Positions 8,015 to 15,102 of a DNA stretch of 36,593 bases are shown here, piece after piece. Position 1 is the stretch's first letter. Each line of letters starts with the position of its first letter. The stretch lies in NCBI RefSeq assembly GCF_947258525.1, contig NZ_CAMYIP010000118.1:1-36593 (forward strand), read 5' to 3'. The DNA comes from an uncultured Eudoraea sp. (lineage in GTDB: Bacteria > Bacteroidota > Bacteroidia > Flavobacteriales > Flavobacteriaceae). Under the pieces are notes generated by a model. It had not been told where the DNA came from, did no database searches, and saw nothing but the letters and a program-made list of their open reading frames with translations. The position numbers were made by a program, and so were the translations under genes.

Positions 8015-8120
8015 TTTTAATAAACAAGTTACACATATTTGCCTGCTTGCAGGCTTAGCAGGCCAAGCATGGAATTTATGGTCTTAGTTTTATGAATATC
8101 ATTCTTAGTTCTCACCTATT

Positions 8121-8280
8121 GTCAGGTCGAGCGGAGTCGAGACCTACCCACCCCTTTTATTCCGCTCCAAGGAGGGGAAAGATTTTAGTACTTGATGAAA
8201 ATTCAGCATAGTTTACTTTTTGTCAGGTCGAGCGGAGTCGAGACCTATTCAACGCGCTTATATCTCGACTCCGCTCGATA
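8121..8280. repeat. Composite palindromic repeat element 1
   Basis: Two direct copies of a 25-nt repeat (core TCGAGCGGAGTCGAGACCT) lie at 8121-8145 and 8222-8246. An inverted partial copy is at 8264-8284. Between the first two is a second repeat type holding a CTCC/GGAG hairpin and the run AAGATTTTAGTACTTGAT. The same order recurs at 10647-10895 and 17638-17835. It sits between the small membrane protein gene and the tail of a lost Dabb gene. Confidence 0.75.
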
Positions 8281-8314
8281 TGACGCGCGATATGTCTTAT
8301 TTATCTACAAGAGC

Positions 8315-8378
8315 CTACTCCACCCAATAATCTACACCGGTTACATCTTCTACAAAAGGCCCGACCAGGCTTACAATT
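8315..8378 (-). pseudogene. Remnant of a Dabb-domain gene (last 18 codons)
   Basis: On the minus strand the frame reads SLVGPFVEDVTGVDYWVE then TAG. This is the same as the end of the intact Dabb gene at 10907-11344 except for one residue (Gly for Val). Nucleotide similarity continues a few bases into the end of the GMC oxidoreductase gene, so the TAA of that gene lies within Dabb-derived sequence in another frame. Both Dabb ends are followed by the same palindromic repeat. A duplicated Dabb gene appears to have been deleted down to its tail. Confidence 0.75.
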
Positions 8379-10083
8379 TACCTGCTTTTAGTTGCTTATG
8401 GGCATAGTCAACCGCTCTGGCCGTCAATGCCATATAGGTAATGCTGGGGTTTTGGGTTCCTGAGCTGGTCATACAAGCGCCATCAGTTACAAATACATTA
8501 GGTACTTCATGCATTTGATTCCATTTATTCAAGACACTGGTTTCAGGGTCATGACCCATACGTGCGGTGCCCATTTCGTGAATACAAGCTCCCGGTGCGG
8601 TTACATTGTTGTAGGATTCAATATCCTCACATCCTGCAGCTTCAAGCATTTCTACAGCACAGTTTACAGCATCTTCCCTCATAGTTAATTCGTTCGCCCT
8701 TAACTCTGCATCAAATGTAATGGTTGGCATCCCATAGCGATCTCTTTTATCAAAATTCAGGAACATTTTGTTATCATGATGAGGCAATATTTCTCCAAAG
8801 GCGACAATATAAATATAGTAAGGCCCGGGTTTGAAAATCCCTTCTTTTAATTCTTTCCCAAAAGCACCAGCTGAATTATTATGGCCTCTTTTAATCCCGC
8901 CCTGATATCCAAAACCTCTTACATAGTCTTGACGTTTCGTATGCTCATCAATATTTCTAAACCTGGGGATATAAAAGCCTCCCGGTTTTCTGCCTTTATA
9001 ATACTGGTCTTCAAAACCCGGAACCCTTGCCGCAACACCCATTCCGTAATGATGGTCCATTATATTATGACCTAATTCGCCACTGCTATTTCCTAATCCA
9101 TTGGGAAAGCTTTCAGATCTGCTATTGAGGAGAATTGCGGCAGTGCCAATCGTACTGGCATTGCAGAATATAATACGAGCGAAAAATTGAATTTCCTCCC
9201 GGGTCTCCCCATCTATAACCTTTACTGAAGAGGCCTTTTTAGTGTCATTATCATAGACTATTTCAGACACGATACTATAAGGCCGTATCGTTAAGTTTCC
9301 GGTAGCTTCAGCTACCGGAAGGCTTGCGGAAACACTACTAAAATAAGCGCCATAGGGACATCCCCGCCAACAGCGGTTTCGGCTTTGACAAGGACCGCGC
9401 AACCCTTTATGGATTTCCGGGTCATATTCTGTAAGGTTTGCCACTCTTCCCGGGGTGACTACCCGTTCAGGATACATTTTTGCAACTTCTTCCCTAAAAT
9501 ATTGTTCCACACAGTTCAGGGGGAAGGGTTTTAAAAACTTACCATCCGGAACCTGGCTCAGGCCTTCTGCCTGGCCGCTTACCCCCACGAAAGTTTCAAC
9601 GGTATCATACCACGGCTCAATATCCTTGTAGCGTATAGGCCAATCTACCCCAATTCCTTCCTTTTTGTTAGCTTCAAAATCCAGATCACTCCAGCGGTAG
9701 CAATGCCTGCCCCACATAATAGACCGGCCACCCACGTGATGCCCGCGAATCCAGTCGAACCGTTTTACTTCATCATAAGAATACTCACTGTCCTTGTTGA
9801 TCCAATGTTTATTATCCTGTTGCACCCACCAGTGAAGTCGGTTTTGCTTTTTAAAGTCCTTCTGTATTTCGTCATAAGGAACTTTATTCTGACTTGGCAG
9901 CTCCCATATGTCCTTGTTGGCAGTGGGATACTCCCCGTGTTTTACCATCCGACCCCTTTCCAGGACCAGTGTTTTATACCCTTTTGAACACAGTTCCATC
10001 GCGGCATAGCCACCGCTAATTCCTGAACCAATTACAATAGCGTCAAACGTATTATTGTTGTCATCTACATTCATATCGCCCAT
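8371..10083 (-). CDS. GMC oxidoreductase, gluconate/glucose dehydrogenase large-subunit type
   Basis: FAD-dependent alcohol or sugar dehydrogenase of 570 residues. The FAD site is VIGSGISGGYAAMEL with Gly19, Gly21 and Gly24. A Cys-rich segment, GPCQSRNRCWRGCPYG, is typical of the gluconate and FAD-glucose dehydrogenase branch, where Cys residues hold an iron-sulfur cluster. Catalytic His502 is in HEMGTARMG and Asn545 in TQNPSITYM. It has no signal of its own; in this family it is exported with the Tat-signal small subunit encoded by the overlapping upstream gene (13-nt overlap). No cytochrome subunit is present, so the electron acceptor is unknown. The TAA stop falls inside a remnant of a Dabb gene, so the extreme C-terminus may be altered; the family-typical end is nevertheless present. 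Confidence 0.93.
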   Translation of the reverse strand: MGDMNVDDNNNTFDAIVIGSGISGGYAAMELCSKGYKTLVLERGRMVKHGEYPTANKDIWELPSQNKVPYDEIQKDFKKQNRLHWWVQQDNKHWINKDSEYSYDEVKRFDWIRGHHVGGRSIMWGRHCYRWSDLDFEANKKEGIGVDWPIRYKDIEPWYDTVETFVGVSGQAEGLSQVPDGKFLKPFPLNCVEQYFREEVAKMYPERVVTPGRVANLTEYDPEIHKGLRGPCQSRNRCWRGCPYGAYFSSVSASLPVAEATGNLTIRPYSIVSEIVYDNDTKKASSVKVIDGETREEIQFFARIIFCNASTIGTAAILLNSRSESFPNGLGNSSGELGHNIMDHHYGMGVAARVPGFEDQYYKGRKPGGFYIPRFRNIDEHTKRQDYVRGFGYQGGIKRGHNNSAGAFGKELKEGIFKPGPYYIYIVAFGEILPHHDNKMFLNFDKRDRYGMPTITFDAELRANELTMREDAVNCAVEMLEAAGCEDIESYNNVTAPGACIHEMGTARMGHDPETSVLNKWNQMHEVPNVFVTDGACMTSSGTQNPSITYMALTARAVDYAHKQLKAGKL

Positions 10084-10613
10084 GCTTTACCATTGACCGA
10101 TTCCAGGCTAATACAAGGCTCGTACGCTCCCGGAATTGGTAAATAATTCAAATAATTGGTGGCAATTTCCTCGGTAGATACATAGTAAGCTACCGCCTGC
10201 TGCTTGATATCCAGAAGTCCTGCTTTAGCCTTAGCATCGGCTTCTTTATCGGAATTTAGCAGTTGTCCAACGGCAGTTGCCAGCTCTTTGTTTTCTGTAT
10301 ATACTGACAAGGAATGAAACAGCTCCATAAAAACGTTTTGCTGTTCAGGCGAGTAAACACTACCTACTATAGTATCCATGATCTGATGTACACCTACATC
10401 TGTTGCAGACGGACTGTCTGTTTTGGGTAGCAATACGTTAAGTATTTCTTTGAGGAATGAGAACTCCTTTTCTTTAAAAAAGCTAAGGGTGTAATCTGAA
10501 TCGCTTTCTTTTTTGACTCTTTTACAGGCGGTAAGTAAGGTGCCGGATAGGGGTATAGCCAGGGCAGACCCGGTGGCTATGGTGATTAACTTGACGAGTT
10601 CTCTTCTTTTCAT
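10071..10613 (-). CDS. Gluconate 2-dehydrogenase subunit 3 family protein
   Basis: Small partner of GMC-type dehydrogenases, 180 residues. It carries the export signal for the complex: MKRRELVKLITIATG has a twin-arginine motif, followed by a hydrophobic stretch and a lipobox-like LLTAC. The family motif LLPKTDSPSATDVGVHQIMD is present. Its stop overlaps the start of the oxidoreductase gene, which means translational coupling and supports a one-to-one complex on the outer face of the cytoplasmic membrane. Upstream lies a palindromic repeat region, and the promoter was not identified. Confidence 0.92.
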   Translation of the reverse strand: MKRRELVKLITIATGSALAIPLSGTLLTACKRVKKESDSDYTLSFFKEKEFSFLKEILNVLLPKTDSPSATDVGVHQIMDTIVGSVYSPEQQNVFMELFHSLSVYTENKELATAVGQLLNSDKEADAKAKAGLLDIKQQAVAYYVSTEEIATNYLNYLPIPGAYEPCISLESVNGKAWAI

Positions 10614-10646
10614 AATATATATTTCAAGTTACTATAGTTCTCTAAT

Positions 10647-10895
10647 GTCAGGTGGAGTGTTTATGCCGAGCTGGTACCTCGAACCTAGTCGAGACCCACC
10701 CCTTTTATTCCGCTTCGTCGCTAAAGCTATGAAGCGTCGGCGACCCTGCCAGGAGGGGAGAATTTGTGGTGAGGGTAAAATCCGCTCCCAGTAGGGCAAG
10801 TCTATACGTAAATGAAAACAGAATTTAATCATAATTTATCCATTGTCAGGTCGAGCGTTCACTCCCAGCTGTCAGGTCGAGCGGAGTCGAGACCT
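10647..10895. repeat. Composite palindromic repeat element 2
   Basis: It starts with a long variant of the 25-nt repeat (10647-10696) containing GCCGAGCTGGTACCTCGA, which reappears inverted at 34763-34819. Then comes the second repeat type (CTTCGTCGCTA.. and ..GGAGGGGAGAA, about 10697-10770), then a stretch with a MIKF-like start at 10832, and finally a truncated plus a full 25-nt repeat (10845-10895). No gene is supported here. Confidence 0.7.
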
Positions 10896-10906
10896 ATTTC
10901 AAGAGC

Positions 10907-11344
10907 CTACTCCACCCAATAATCCACCACAGTCACATCTTCCACAAAAGGGCCAACCAGACTTACAAATTCCTGGTGGGCAGGGTGGGGCAGATAGATG
11001 GCCCTGTCTTCTTCAGATAAAAATGTCACAAAAAAACAATGGCTAAGCCCCTTATCTAAACCTTCCGGGCTGTTGTTGGTGCCCCATTCAAAATCGTGTA
11101 TTTCAGGGATCCGTTCCGGCAAACCGGCAAATGCCTGTTCGATCTCTTTGATGTTATCATCTGTAGCTGTGTCAACAAAATTAAACAGCACAACATGCCG
11201 CAATAGTTTGACGGGTTCTTTCATTTCTTTTTTTGCGCCCTCTTGCTTCATTTCAGCGGTTTTCTTTTCCTCCTGCATGCAGGATCCTAAAATTAAGAAG
11301 AAGGATAATAGTACTAGGTAAATTTGTTTCATGAGTGTGGTCAT
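10907..11344 (-). CDS. Dabb-domain (stress-responsive alpha/beta barrel) lipoprotein
   Basis: A 145-residue protein with a lipoprotein signal (LVLLSFFLILGSC, then MQEEKK), a charged linker, and a Dabb domain. Recognisable parts are LLRHVVLFNFVDTATDD at the domain start, FEWGTNNSPEGLDKG in the middle and HQEFVSLVGPFVEDVTVVDYWVE at the end. Dabb proteins form dimeric ferredoxin-like barrels; the ligand is unknown. The start at 11344 shares its A with the TAA of the DUF6090 gene upstream (TAATG), so the two are translationally coupled; an inner Met four codons later is also possible. The end of this gene is duplicated as a remnant at 8315-8378. Confidence 0.87.
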   Translation of the reverse strand: MTTLMKQIYLVLLSFFLILGSCMQEEKKTAEMKQEGAKKEMKEPVKLLRHVVLFNFVDTATDDNIKEIEQAFAGLPERIPEIHDFEWGTNNSPEGLDKGLSHCFFVTFLSEEDRAIYLPHPAHQEFVSLVGPFVEDVTVVDYWVE

Positions 11345-12144
11345 TAGTTTTCCAGTTCCCGCTCAATTATATCGAGCACTGTATTGGAATATTCTATAAA
11401 ACCTTGTGCCTGGATGTTCGATACAGAAAGCCAATTTATGGTAGAACTGATCTTCCCTTCAAATTCCGTAGAGGTAAACAAGGCGCTGGAATCAAAATCT
11501 AATTTTGATTTCCCGATCTCAAACCTGTTTTCCCCACCCTTTTGCAGCAAGATATCGTCCAGGGCGCCGGAACTCCCGGTTTTAACCATAATGTTCCTGA
11601 ACGAGTAATATTGATATAAGGGCGGGCGCAAATGGTTGATATTAAATTCCAAATAGATCATTTCTTCTTCTTTGGCCTGTGTTACAAGACTGGACCAATT
11701 GGAGAGATGGAGTCTTAGTGAATCATTGGATATCAAGGCGAGTTTACCACCATCCATCAATTGTGTAATGATCCCATTGATGGGGTCAAAAGTAAAATTA
11801 GGGAGCATGGTGGCAAAGAGACTGTCGATCTTCCCGTAATCCTTTTCTAGTTCGGGATTGTCAATGATTTTCAAGATCTCATGGCAAGAATTTGCAGCAT
11901 CTTCTCTTTTAGCAATCTTGGTAAGTAACTGGTCCTTGTTTTGAAGGAATTCCGTGCGTAATTGTTTTAGCAATAGTTGTTCTTCCTTCGATTCCAAACG
12001 TTGCGTATTCCAATTGTCGACCTGCAACGCCAAAAGGATCCCGATCATGACAAGGAGGATCTCCCCAATGGCGTATTTAAAGTATTTACCAGTTTTTCCT
12101 GTCTCCATAAGGTCTTTTCTAATTTGTCTAAAAAATTTGATCAT
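11344..12144 (-). CDS. DUF6090 family membrane protein (paralogue 1)
   Basis: A 266-residue member of a Bacteroidota family of unknown function. It has an amphipathic basic start (MIKFFRQIRKDL), then GKTGKYFKYAIGEI, then one membrane helix (LLVMIGILLALQV) ending in DNWN, a coiled-coil-prone stretch, and a helical C-terminal region. The motif ISNDSLRLHLSNW recurs in the relatives as a polar-Leu-Arg pattern. The N-terminal 45 residues are shared with five other genes in the window, while the rest diverges. It is coupled by TAATG overlaps to both neighbours (paralogue 2 upstream, Dabb lipoprotein downstream). Family assignment is from memory of the N-terminal signature. Confidence 0.87.
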   Translation of the reverse strand: MIKFFRQIRKDLMETGKTGKYFKYAIGEILLVMIGILLALQVDNWNTQRLESKEEQLLLKQLRTEFLQNKDQLLTKIAKREDAANSCHEILKIIDNPELEKDYGKIDSLFATMLPNFTFDPINGIITQLMDGGKLALISNDSLRLHLSNWSSLVTQAKEEEMIYLEFNINHLRPPLYQYYSFRNIMVKTGSSGALDDILLQKGGENRFEIGKSKLDFDSSALFTSTEFEGKISSTINWLSVSNIQAQGFIEYSNTVLDIIERELEN

Positions 12145-12935
12145 TACTTATCCAGACTTTCGTTTATCTGGTCCAGAATTAGATCAATATGTGTCCGTAA
12201 CGGAACGGATTGAGCATTGGCAATATTCGAGAATAGTGCTATAAAGCTTATGTAATCTTCCAGGTCTTCAACCTGAAGTATTCTATTGACATTTTCCTGC
12301 ATGTTAGTTCTTCCGATAAAGGCATCCAGGCGATCGCTGCCTTGCGGATAGATCAGATCCTGGATGCCCAGATCCTGTTCCACCTGCTGAAACAGATCTC
12401 GTATTTGAATATGTTTATTCAAAAATGGCATGTAAAAGTTGTCTCTATGGTTTAACAAGACCACTTCTTCTTCAACAAGTTCATCCACTCTTGTCGGCCA
12501 TTTTGAAAGGAGGTTTTTTAGCGAATCGTTCTGAATTAAATTAATATCCTTGGAGGCAAAGAAGCTTTCTGAGTTAGCATTGAATGTCGGCGTATAAAGG
12601 GTTCGCTGTAAATGGAAGATCAAGCTATCATTCTCAATTTCCAATTTTTCATCCAGGGTATTTAAGATGACTTTGCAGGAGGAAATGATCCTATTTCTAA
12701 TGGCGATCTTATCATTGAGCTGTCTGAGGTCGTCCTCAAACTCTTGTTTTAACTGGCCAAGAAGTACTTGCTCCTTGTCTTTTGTTTTTTGACCCTCATT
12801 CCAATTATTGATAGAAAGCGCGATCAGAATCCCGATGACCACCAGAAAGATCTCCCCGATGGCGTATTTCAAGTAGTTTGCCGTTTTACCTTCACTCATA
12901 AGCTTGTATCGTATTTGGCGAAAGATTTTAATCAT
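12144..12935 (-). CDS. DUF6090 family membrane protein (paralogue 2)
   Basis: 263 residues. It starts MIKIFRQIRYKLMSEGKTANYL, then the family helix region YAIGEIFLVVIGILIAL ending SINNWNEG. A charged helical stretch follows (EQVLLGQLKQEFEDDLRQL), which aligns with paralogue 1 and with the gene at 18875. The pattern IQNDSLKNLLSKW corresponds to the conserved polar-Leu segment. Its start overlaps the end of the upstream paralogue by 8 nt and its stop overlaps the next start. So three DUF6090 genes plus the Dabb gene form one tightly packed operon. Function unknown. Confidence 0.87.
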   Translation of the reverse strand: MIKIFRQIRYKLMSEGKTANYLKYAIGEIFLVVIGILIALSINNWNEGQKTKDKEQVLLGQLKQEFEDDLRQLNDKIAIRNRIISSCKVILNTLDEKLEIENDSLIFHLQRTLYTPTFNANSESFFASKDINLIQNDSLKNLLSKWPTRVDELVEEEVVLLNHRDNFYMPFLNKHIQIRDLFQQVEQDLGIQDLIYPQGSDRLDAFIGRTNMQENVNRILQVEDLEDYISFIALFSNIANAQSVPLRTHIDLILDQINESLDK

Positions 12936-13620
12936 TTGCTAGTTCCTTATCGATCAGACGTACTACTTCCGTCATATTTTCATTAAGATCAAACAAGTGC
13001 TGATTGTAAAAAAACTTGATTTCTAAGAAATTGAATAGATCCAGAAAGATCTTGTCGTCCGCAGCGCTTTTCAGGTCGGTATAGGTCCAATGTATCCTTT
13101 CAGAGGCATAGGTCCAGTGTATCCTATCCTCGCTAGGCTTCAACGTCTCATAGACGCTGGCCATACGGGCGTGACGTTCATCATAGATTTGCTGGATCAT
13201 GGCGAAGAGCTCGCGGTTTTTTATCAGGCTGGATTTACCGTCTGCAACAAGTGAATTATAGGTAGCCCGAATAGGCCGGAATGAGATTCCCCTGTAAAAG
13301 ATATATTTATAGTGTGTGGTATCAGGTTCAATAAAGAAACCGCTATACCTGTCAGGAGCGTAAATGGCTTCCCGAAATACGGGTGATAGACTATTGAATA
13401 AGCTGATTTCTTTAGAATTTTGGTGAATGATACTATCCAAAAGTACAAAGTCCTTTTTGAGATCATTTTTGATACCTTCTAAATAGACCTTGGCCAATTT
13501 GGCTTCTTTCCTTTCCTCATTCCAATTATTGATAGAAAGCGCGATCAATATCCCAATAACTACCAAGAGGATCTCCCCGATGGCATATTTCAAGTATTTC
13601 CCAGTTTTTCCTGTTTCCAT
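12928..13620 (-). CDS. DUF6090 family membrane protein (paralogue 3), shortened N-terminus
   Basis: 230 residues from METGKTGKYLKYAIGEI. The codons before this Met still read IKFFRHIRKDL in frame, as in the other paralogues, but the expected ATG is replaced by GGG, exactly where the GIY-YIG gene and its repeat end. So the protein lacks the usual first 12 residues unless the following ATT is used as a start. The membrane helix (LLVVIGILIALSI, then NNWNEE) is intact. The C-terminal domain carries a 9-residue tandem duplication with RIHWTY twice, caused by a 27-nt repeat at 13081-13128. It overlaps the next paralogue by 8 nt. Confidence 0.82.
   Translation of the reverse strand: METGKTGKYLKYAIGEILLVVIGILIALSINNWNEERKEAKLAKVYLEGIKNDLKKDFVLLDSIIHQNSKEISLFNSLSPVFREAIYAPDRYSGFFIEPDTTHYKYIFYRGISFRPIRATYNSLVADGKSSLIKNRELFAMIQQIYDERHARMASVYETLKPSEDRIHWTYASERIHWTYTDLKSAADDKIFLDLFNFLEIKFFYNQHLFDLNENMTEVVRLIDKELAND
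13081..13128. repeat. 27-nt tandem duplication inside DUF6090 paralogue 3
   Basis: ATAGGTCCARTGTATCCT occurs twice with a period of 27 nt, which keeps the frame and gives the repeated RIHWTY in the protein. The two copies differ at a few bases, so it is not very recent. Confidence 0.7.
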
Positions 13621-13648
13621 TAAATCTTTTCTAATGTGTCTAAAAAAT

Positions 13649-14011
13649 TTAATCCCTTGCTCTTGTTATGTCTGGTCGAGCGGAGTCGAGACCTACTACC
13701 TGCGTCCTATTCTTAGCATGCGTCTCATTTCTGCACTGTGCTAATAGTTTTAATAGATCGTAATCTCCGTTTGCCAGGGCCAGCTTCTTTTTACTACTCC
13801 AATTTTTTATTCTTTTTTCGAAATATATCGCTTGATCAACATCATTAAATTCTTGATGAAACACCAATCGGACGGGTCTTCTTTTAAATGTAAAACAAGA
13901 CTTGTTCATACCTCTTTGGTGCTCTTCGAATCGCCTCGAAATATTGTTTGTCATTCCTGTATATGTCAAGCCATCTGAACATTGAAGTATGTAAACATAA
14001 TAGAGCTTCAT
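13649..14011 (-). CDS. GIY-YIG (URI) family nuclease framed by palindromic repeats
   Basis: Small single-domain GIY-YIG endonuclease, 120 residues from MKLYYVYILQCSDG. The first motif strand is YVY, the second TYTGMT; the catalytic Arg lies in ISRRFEEH and the metal-binding Glu in AIYFEKRIKNW. I chose the inner Met at 14011, because the longer frame from 14068 begins with codons made of the upstream palindromic repeat (CQVERSRD). The last residues, from about VVGLDSARPD, are encoded by another copy of the repeat in opposite orientation (13670-13694). The gene is thus bracketed by inverted repeats and its stop touches the damaged start of the DUF6090 paralogue downstream. It may help spread or maintain the repeats; that is inference. 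Confidence 0.88.
   Translation of the reverse strand: MKLYYVYILQCSDGLTYTGMTNNISRRFEEHQRGMNKSCFTFKRRPVRLVFHQEFNDVDQAIYFEKRIKNWSSKKKLALANGDYDLLKLLAQCRNETHAKNRTQVVGLDSARPDITRARD
13670..13694. repeat. 25-nt palindromic repeat inside the 3' end of the GIY-YIG gene
   Basis: One mismatch from the common form (GTCTGG instead of GTCAGG, then TCGAGCGGAGTCGAGACCT). It is in the opposite orientation to the two copies at 14031-14101, on the other side of the nuclease gene. Confidence 0.85.
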
Positions 14012-14030
14012 TGGCACCTTATTATTAAAG

Positions 14031-14101
14031 AGGTCTCGACTCCGCTCGACCTGACAGCTTTTTATCAACTAGTATTAGGTCTCGACTCCGCTCGACCTGA
14101 C
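14031..14101. repeat. Two palindromic repeats upstream of the GIY-YIG gene
   Basis: Two identical 25-nt copies, AGGTCTCGACTCCGCTCGA followed by CCTGAC, at 14031-14055 and 14077-14101, 21 nt apart. They are inverted relative to 13670-13694. The second is followed by the 58-nt block that begins with a MFKF-type start (14102-14159). Confidence 0.85.
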
Positions 14102-14159
14102 AATTTAATATTATTGACACTAATAAGCCTGCATTGTATTACTTTAAAAACTTGAACAT
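14102..14159 (-). pseudogene. DUF6090-start-like block attached to a palindromic repeat (copy 1)
   Basis: On the minus strand it starts ATGTTCAAGTTTTTAAAG then TAA, encoding only MFKFLK. The 58 nt from this ATG to the repeat match 15045-15102 at 54 positions, and 34820-34878 more loosely. It lies 9 nt after the stop of DUF6090 paralogue 4. It is probably the stump of a DUF6090 gene, copied together with the repeat. Confidence 0.5.
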
Positions 14160-14168
14160 CAGGTTGTG

Positions 14169-14915
14169 CTATTCATTATTTAAATTGCTCCTTATCTGTT
14201 GTTTTAAGGCGATGGTTTTTTTCAAGGCATCTTTCTTTAAGGCGGCACCTTGATACCTGAAACCACCCCTGTGCTTTATAATGTTATGGTATTCCGAATC
14301 ATTTAAAAGCGCATCGTAATCCACCGGTTTTGAATTCAGGCGGTCATTATACGGACTACCTTCCATATCATTGATCCGAAAATGCTTGTGGTAAATGGGT
14401 AGGAGAGAGCTGGGCCAGAATTGATCTTCCAGTCGTACCGTTTGGGAGATAAGAAAGCCATAGTCATTGTCGAACAATGTGATAATAGCGTTCCGTAAAC
14501 TATCCGAGGTTATGATGTCGAATCCCTTGCTTTGAATGGAATGAAATGCTGTAGCAGAGAGGATAATATCCGGTGAGTACTGAGCACGGCCAAAATGATA
14601 ATCCATGCTGTCATGATAGGGTAACCTGTTGTTCAGGATGGTAAGCACATGTTTTATGGAATTAATTGACTTGTATTCTTCAGCAATGTCCGACTCTAAA
14701 TTCTTCTCATTAAACTCCAGATTTTCAAATAATTCTACAAGCAATCTTTTTTCGATTTTACGCTCAATACGATCCTGATTCCAGTTGTTAATCGAAAGCG
14801 CAATTAGAATACCTATGACTACCAGGAGGATCTCTCCAATGGCATATCGCATATATTGCATCGGTTTGTTATCATCTGCCATTTTCCTGCGTATTTTTCT
14901 AAAAAACGGGATCAT
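14169..14915 (-). CDS. DUF6090 family membrane protein (paralogue 4)
   Basis: 248 residues. It starts MIPFFRKIRRKMADDNKPMQ, slightly divergent from the others, then the family helix region YAIGEILLVVIGILIAL and SINNWNQD. The C-terminal domain shares with paralogue 5 the pattern YHDS..YHF and the later GxDIITSDSLRNAI, so these two form a subgroup. The DNA around its start and end is occupied by palindromic repeats, so it is no longer joined to neighbouring paralogues, unlike genes 1-3. Function unknown. Confidence 0.86.
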   Translation of the reverse strand: MIPFFRKIRRKMADDNKPMQYMRYAIGEILLVVIGILIALSINNWNQDRIERKIEKRLLVELFENLEFNEKNLESDIAEEYKSINSIKHVLTILNNRLPYHDSMDYHFGRAQYSPDIILSATAFHSIQSKGFDIITSDSLRNAIITLFDNDYGFLISQTVRLEDQFWPSSLLPIYHKHFRINDMEGSPYNDRLNSKPVDYDALLNDSEYHNIIKHRGGFRYQGAALKKDALKKTIALKQQIRSNLNNE

Positions 14916-14929
14916 ATGTTTTCACTTTT

Positions 14930-15044
14930 ATCCTCCAAGGAGGGGAAGGATTTCGTAATTGACGAAAGAATTTGATCATTTCTTGACACTATTGATAGGT
15001 CTCGACTCCGCCTCGACAGGCTCGGCATAAACGCTCGACCTGAC
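14930..15044. repeat. Palindromic repeat cluster between DUF6090 paralogues 4 and 5
   Basis: It contains a type-2 repeat with the CCTCC/GGAGG hairpin (about 14933-14960), a MIKFF start stump (14955-14979), and a long variant of the 25-nt repeat (14997-15044) that includes AGGCTCGGCATAAACG. The long variant resembles those at 10647 and 34763. Confidence 0.7.
14955..14979 (-). pseudogene. MIKFFRQLR start stump of a DUF6090 gene
   Basis: The minus strand reads ATGATCAAATTCTTTCGT and then changes into the type-2 palindromic repeat (TTACGAAATCCTTCCCC). MIKFFRQ is the exact DUF6090 start. No family sequence follows, so only the 5' end of a gene remains. Confidence 0.55.
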
Positions 15045-15102
15045 AATCTAATATTATTGACACTAATATGCCTGCATTGTATTAATTTAAAAACTTGATC
15101 AT
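15045..15102 (-). pseudogene. DUF6090-start-like block attached to a palindromic repeat (copy 2)
   Basis: The ATG of this block overlaps the TGA stop of paralogue 5 (ATGA), just as intact DUF6090 genes overlap their neighbours. It reads MIKFLN then stop. It is 54/58 identical to the block at 14102-14159 and runs directly into a palindromic repeat. The overlap suggests that a coupled DUF6090 gene once followed. Confidence 0.55.

Noticed and set aside
10632-10832. 66-codon minus-strand frame beginning MIKFCFHL
   Set aside because: It runs through palindromic repeats and has no family similarity beyond the first four residues.
14012-14068. Longer start for the GIY-YIG protein
   Set aside because: The extra residues (CQVERSRD and neighbours) are encoded by the palindromic repeat; the domain begins right after the inner Met.
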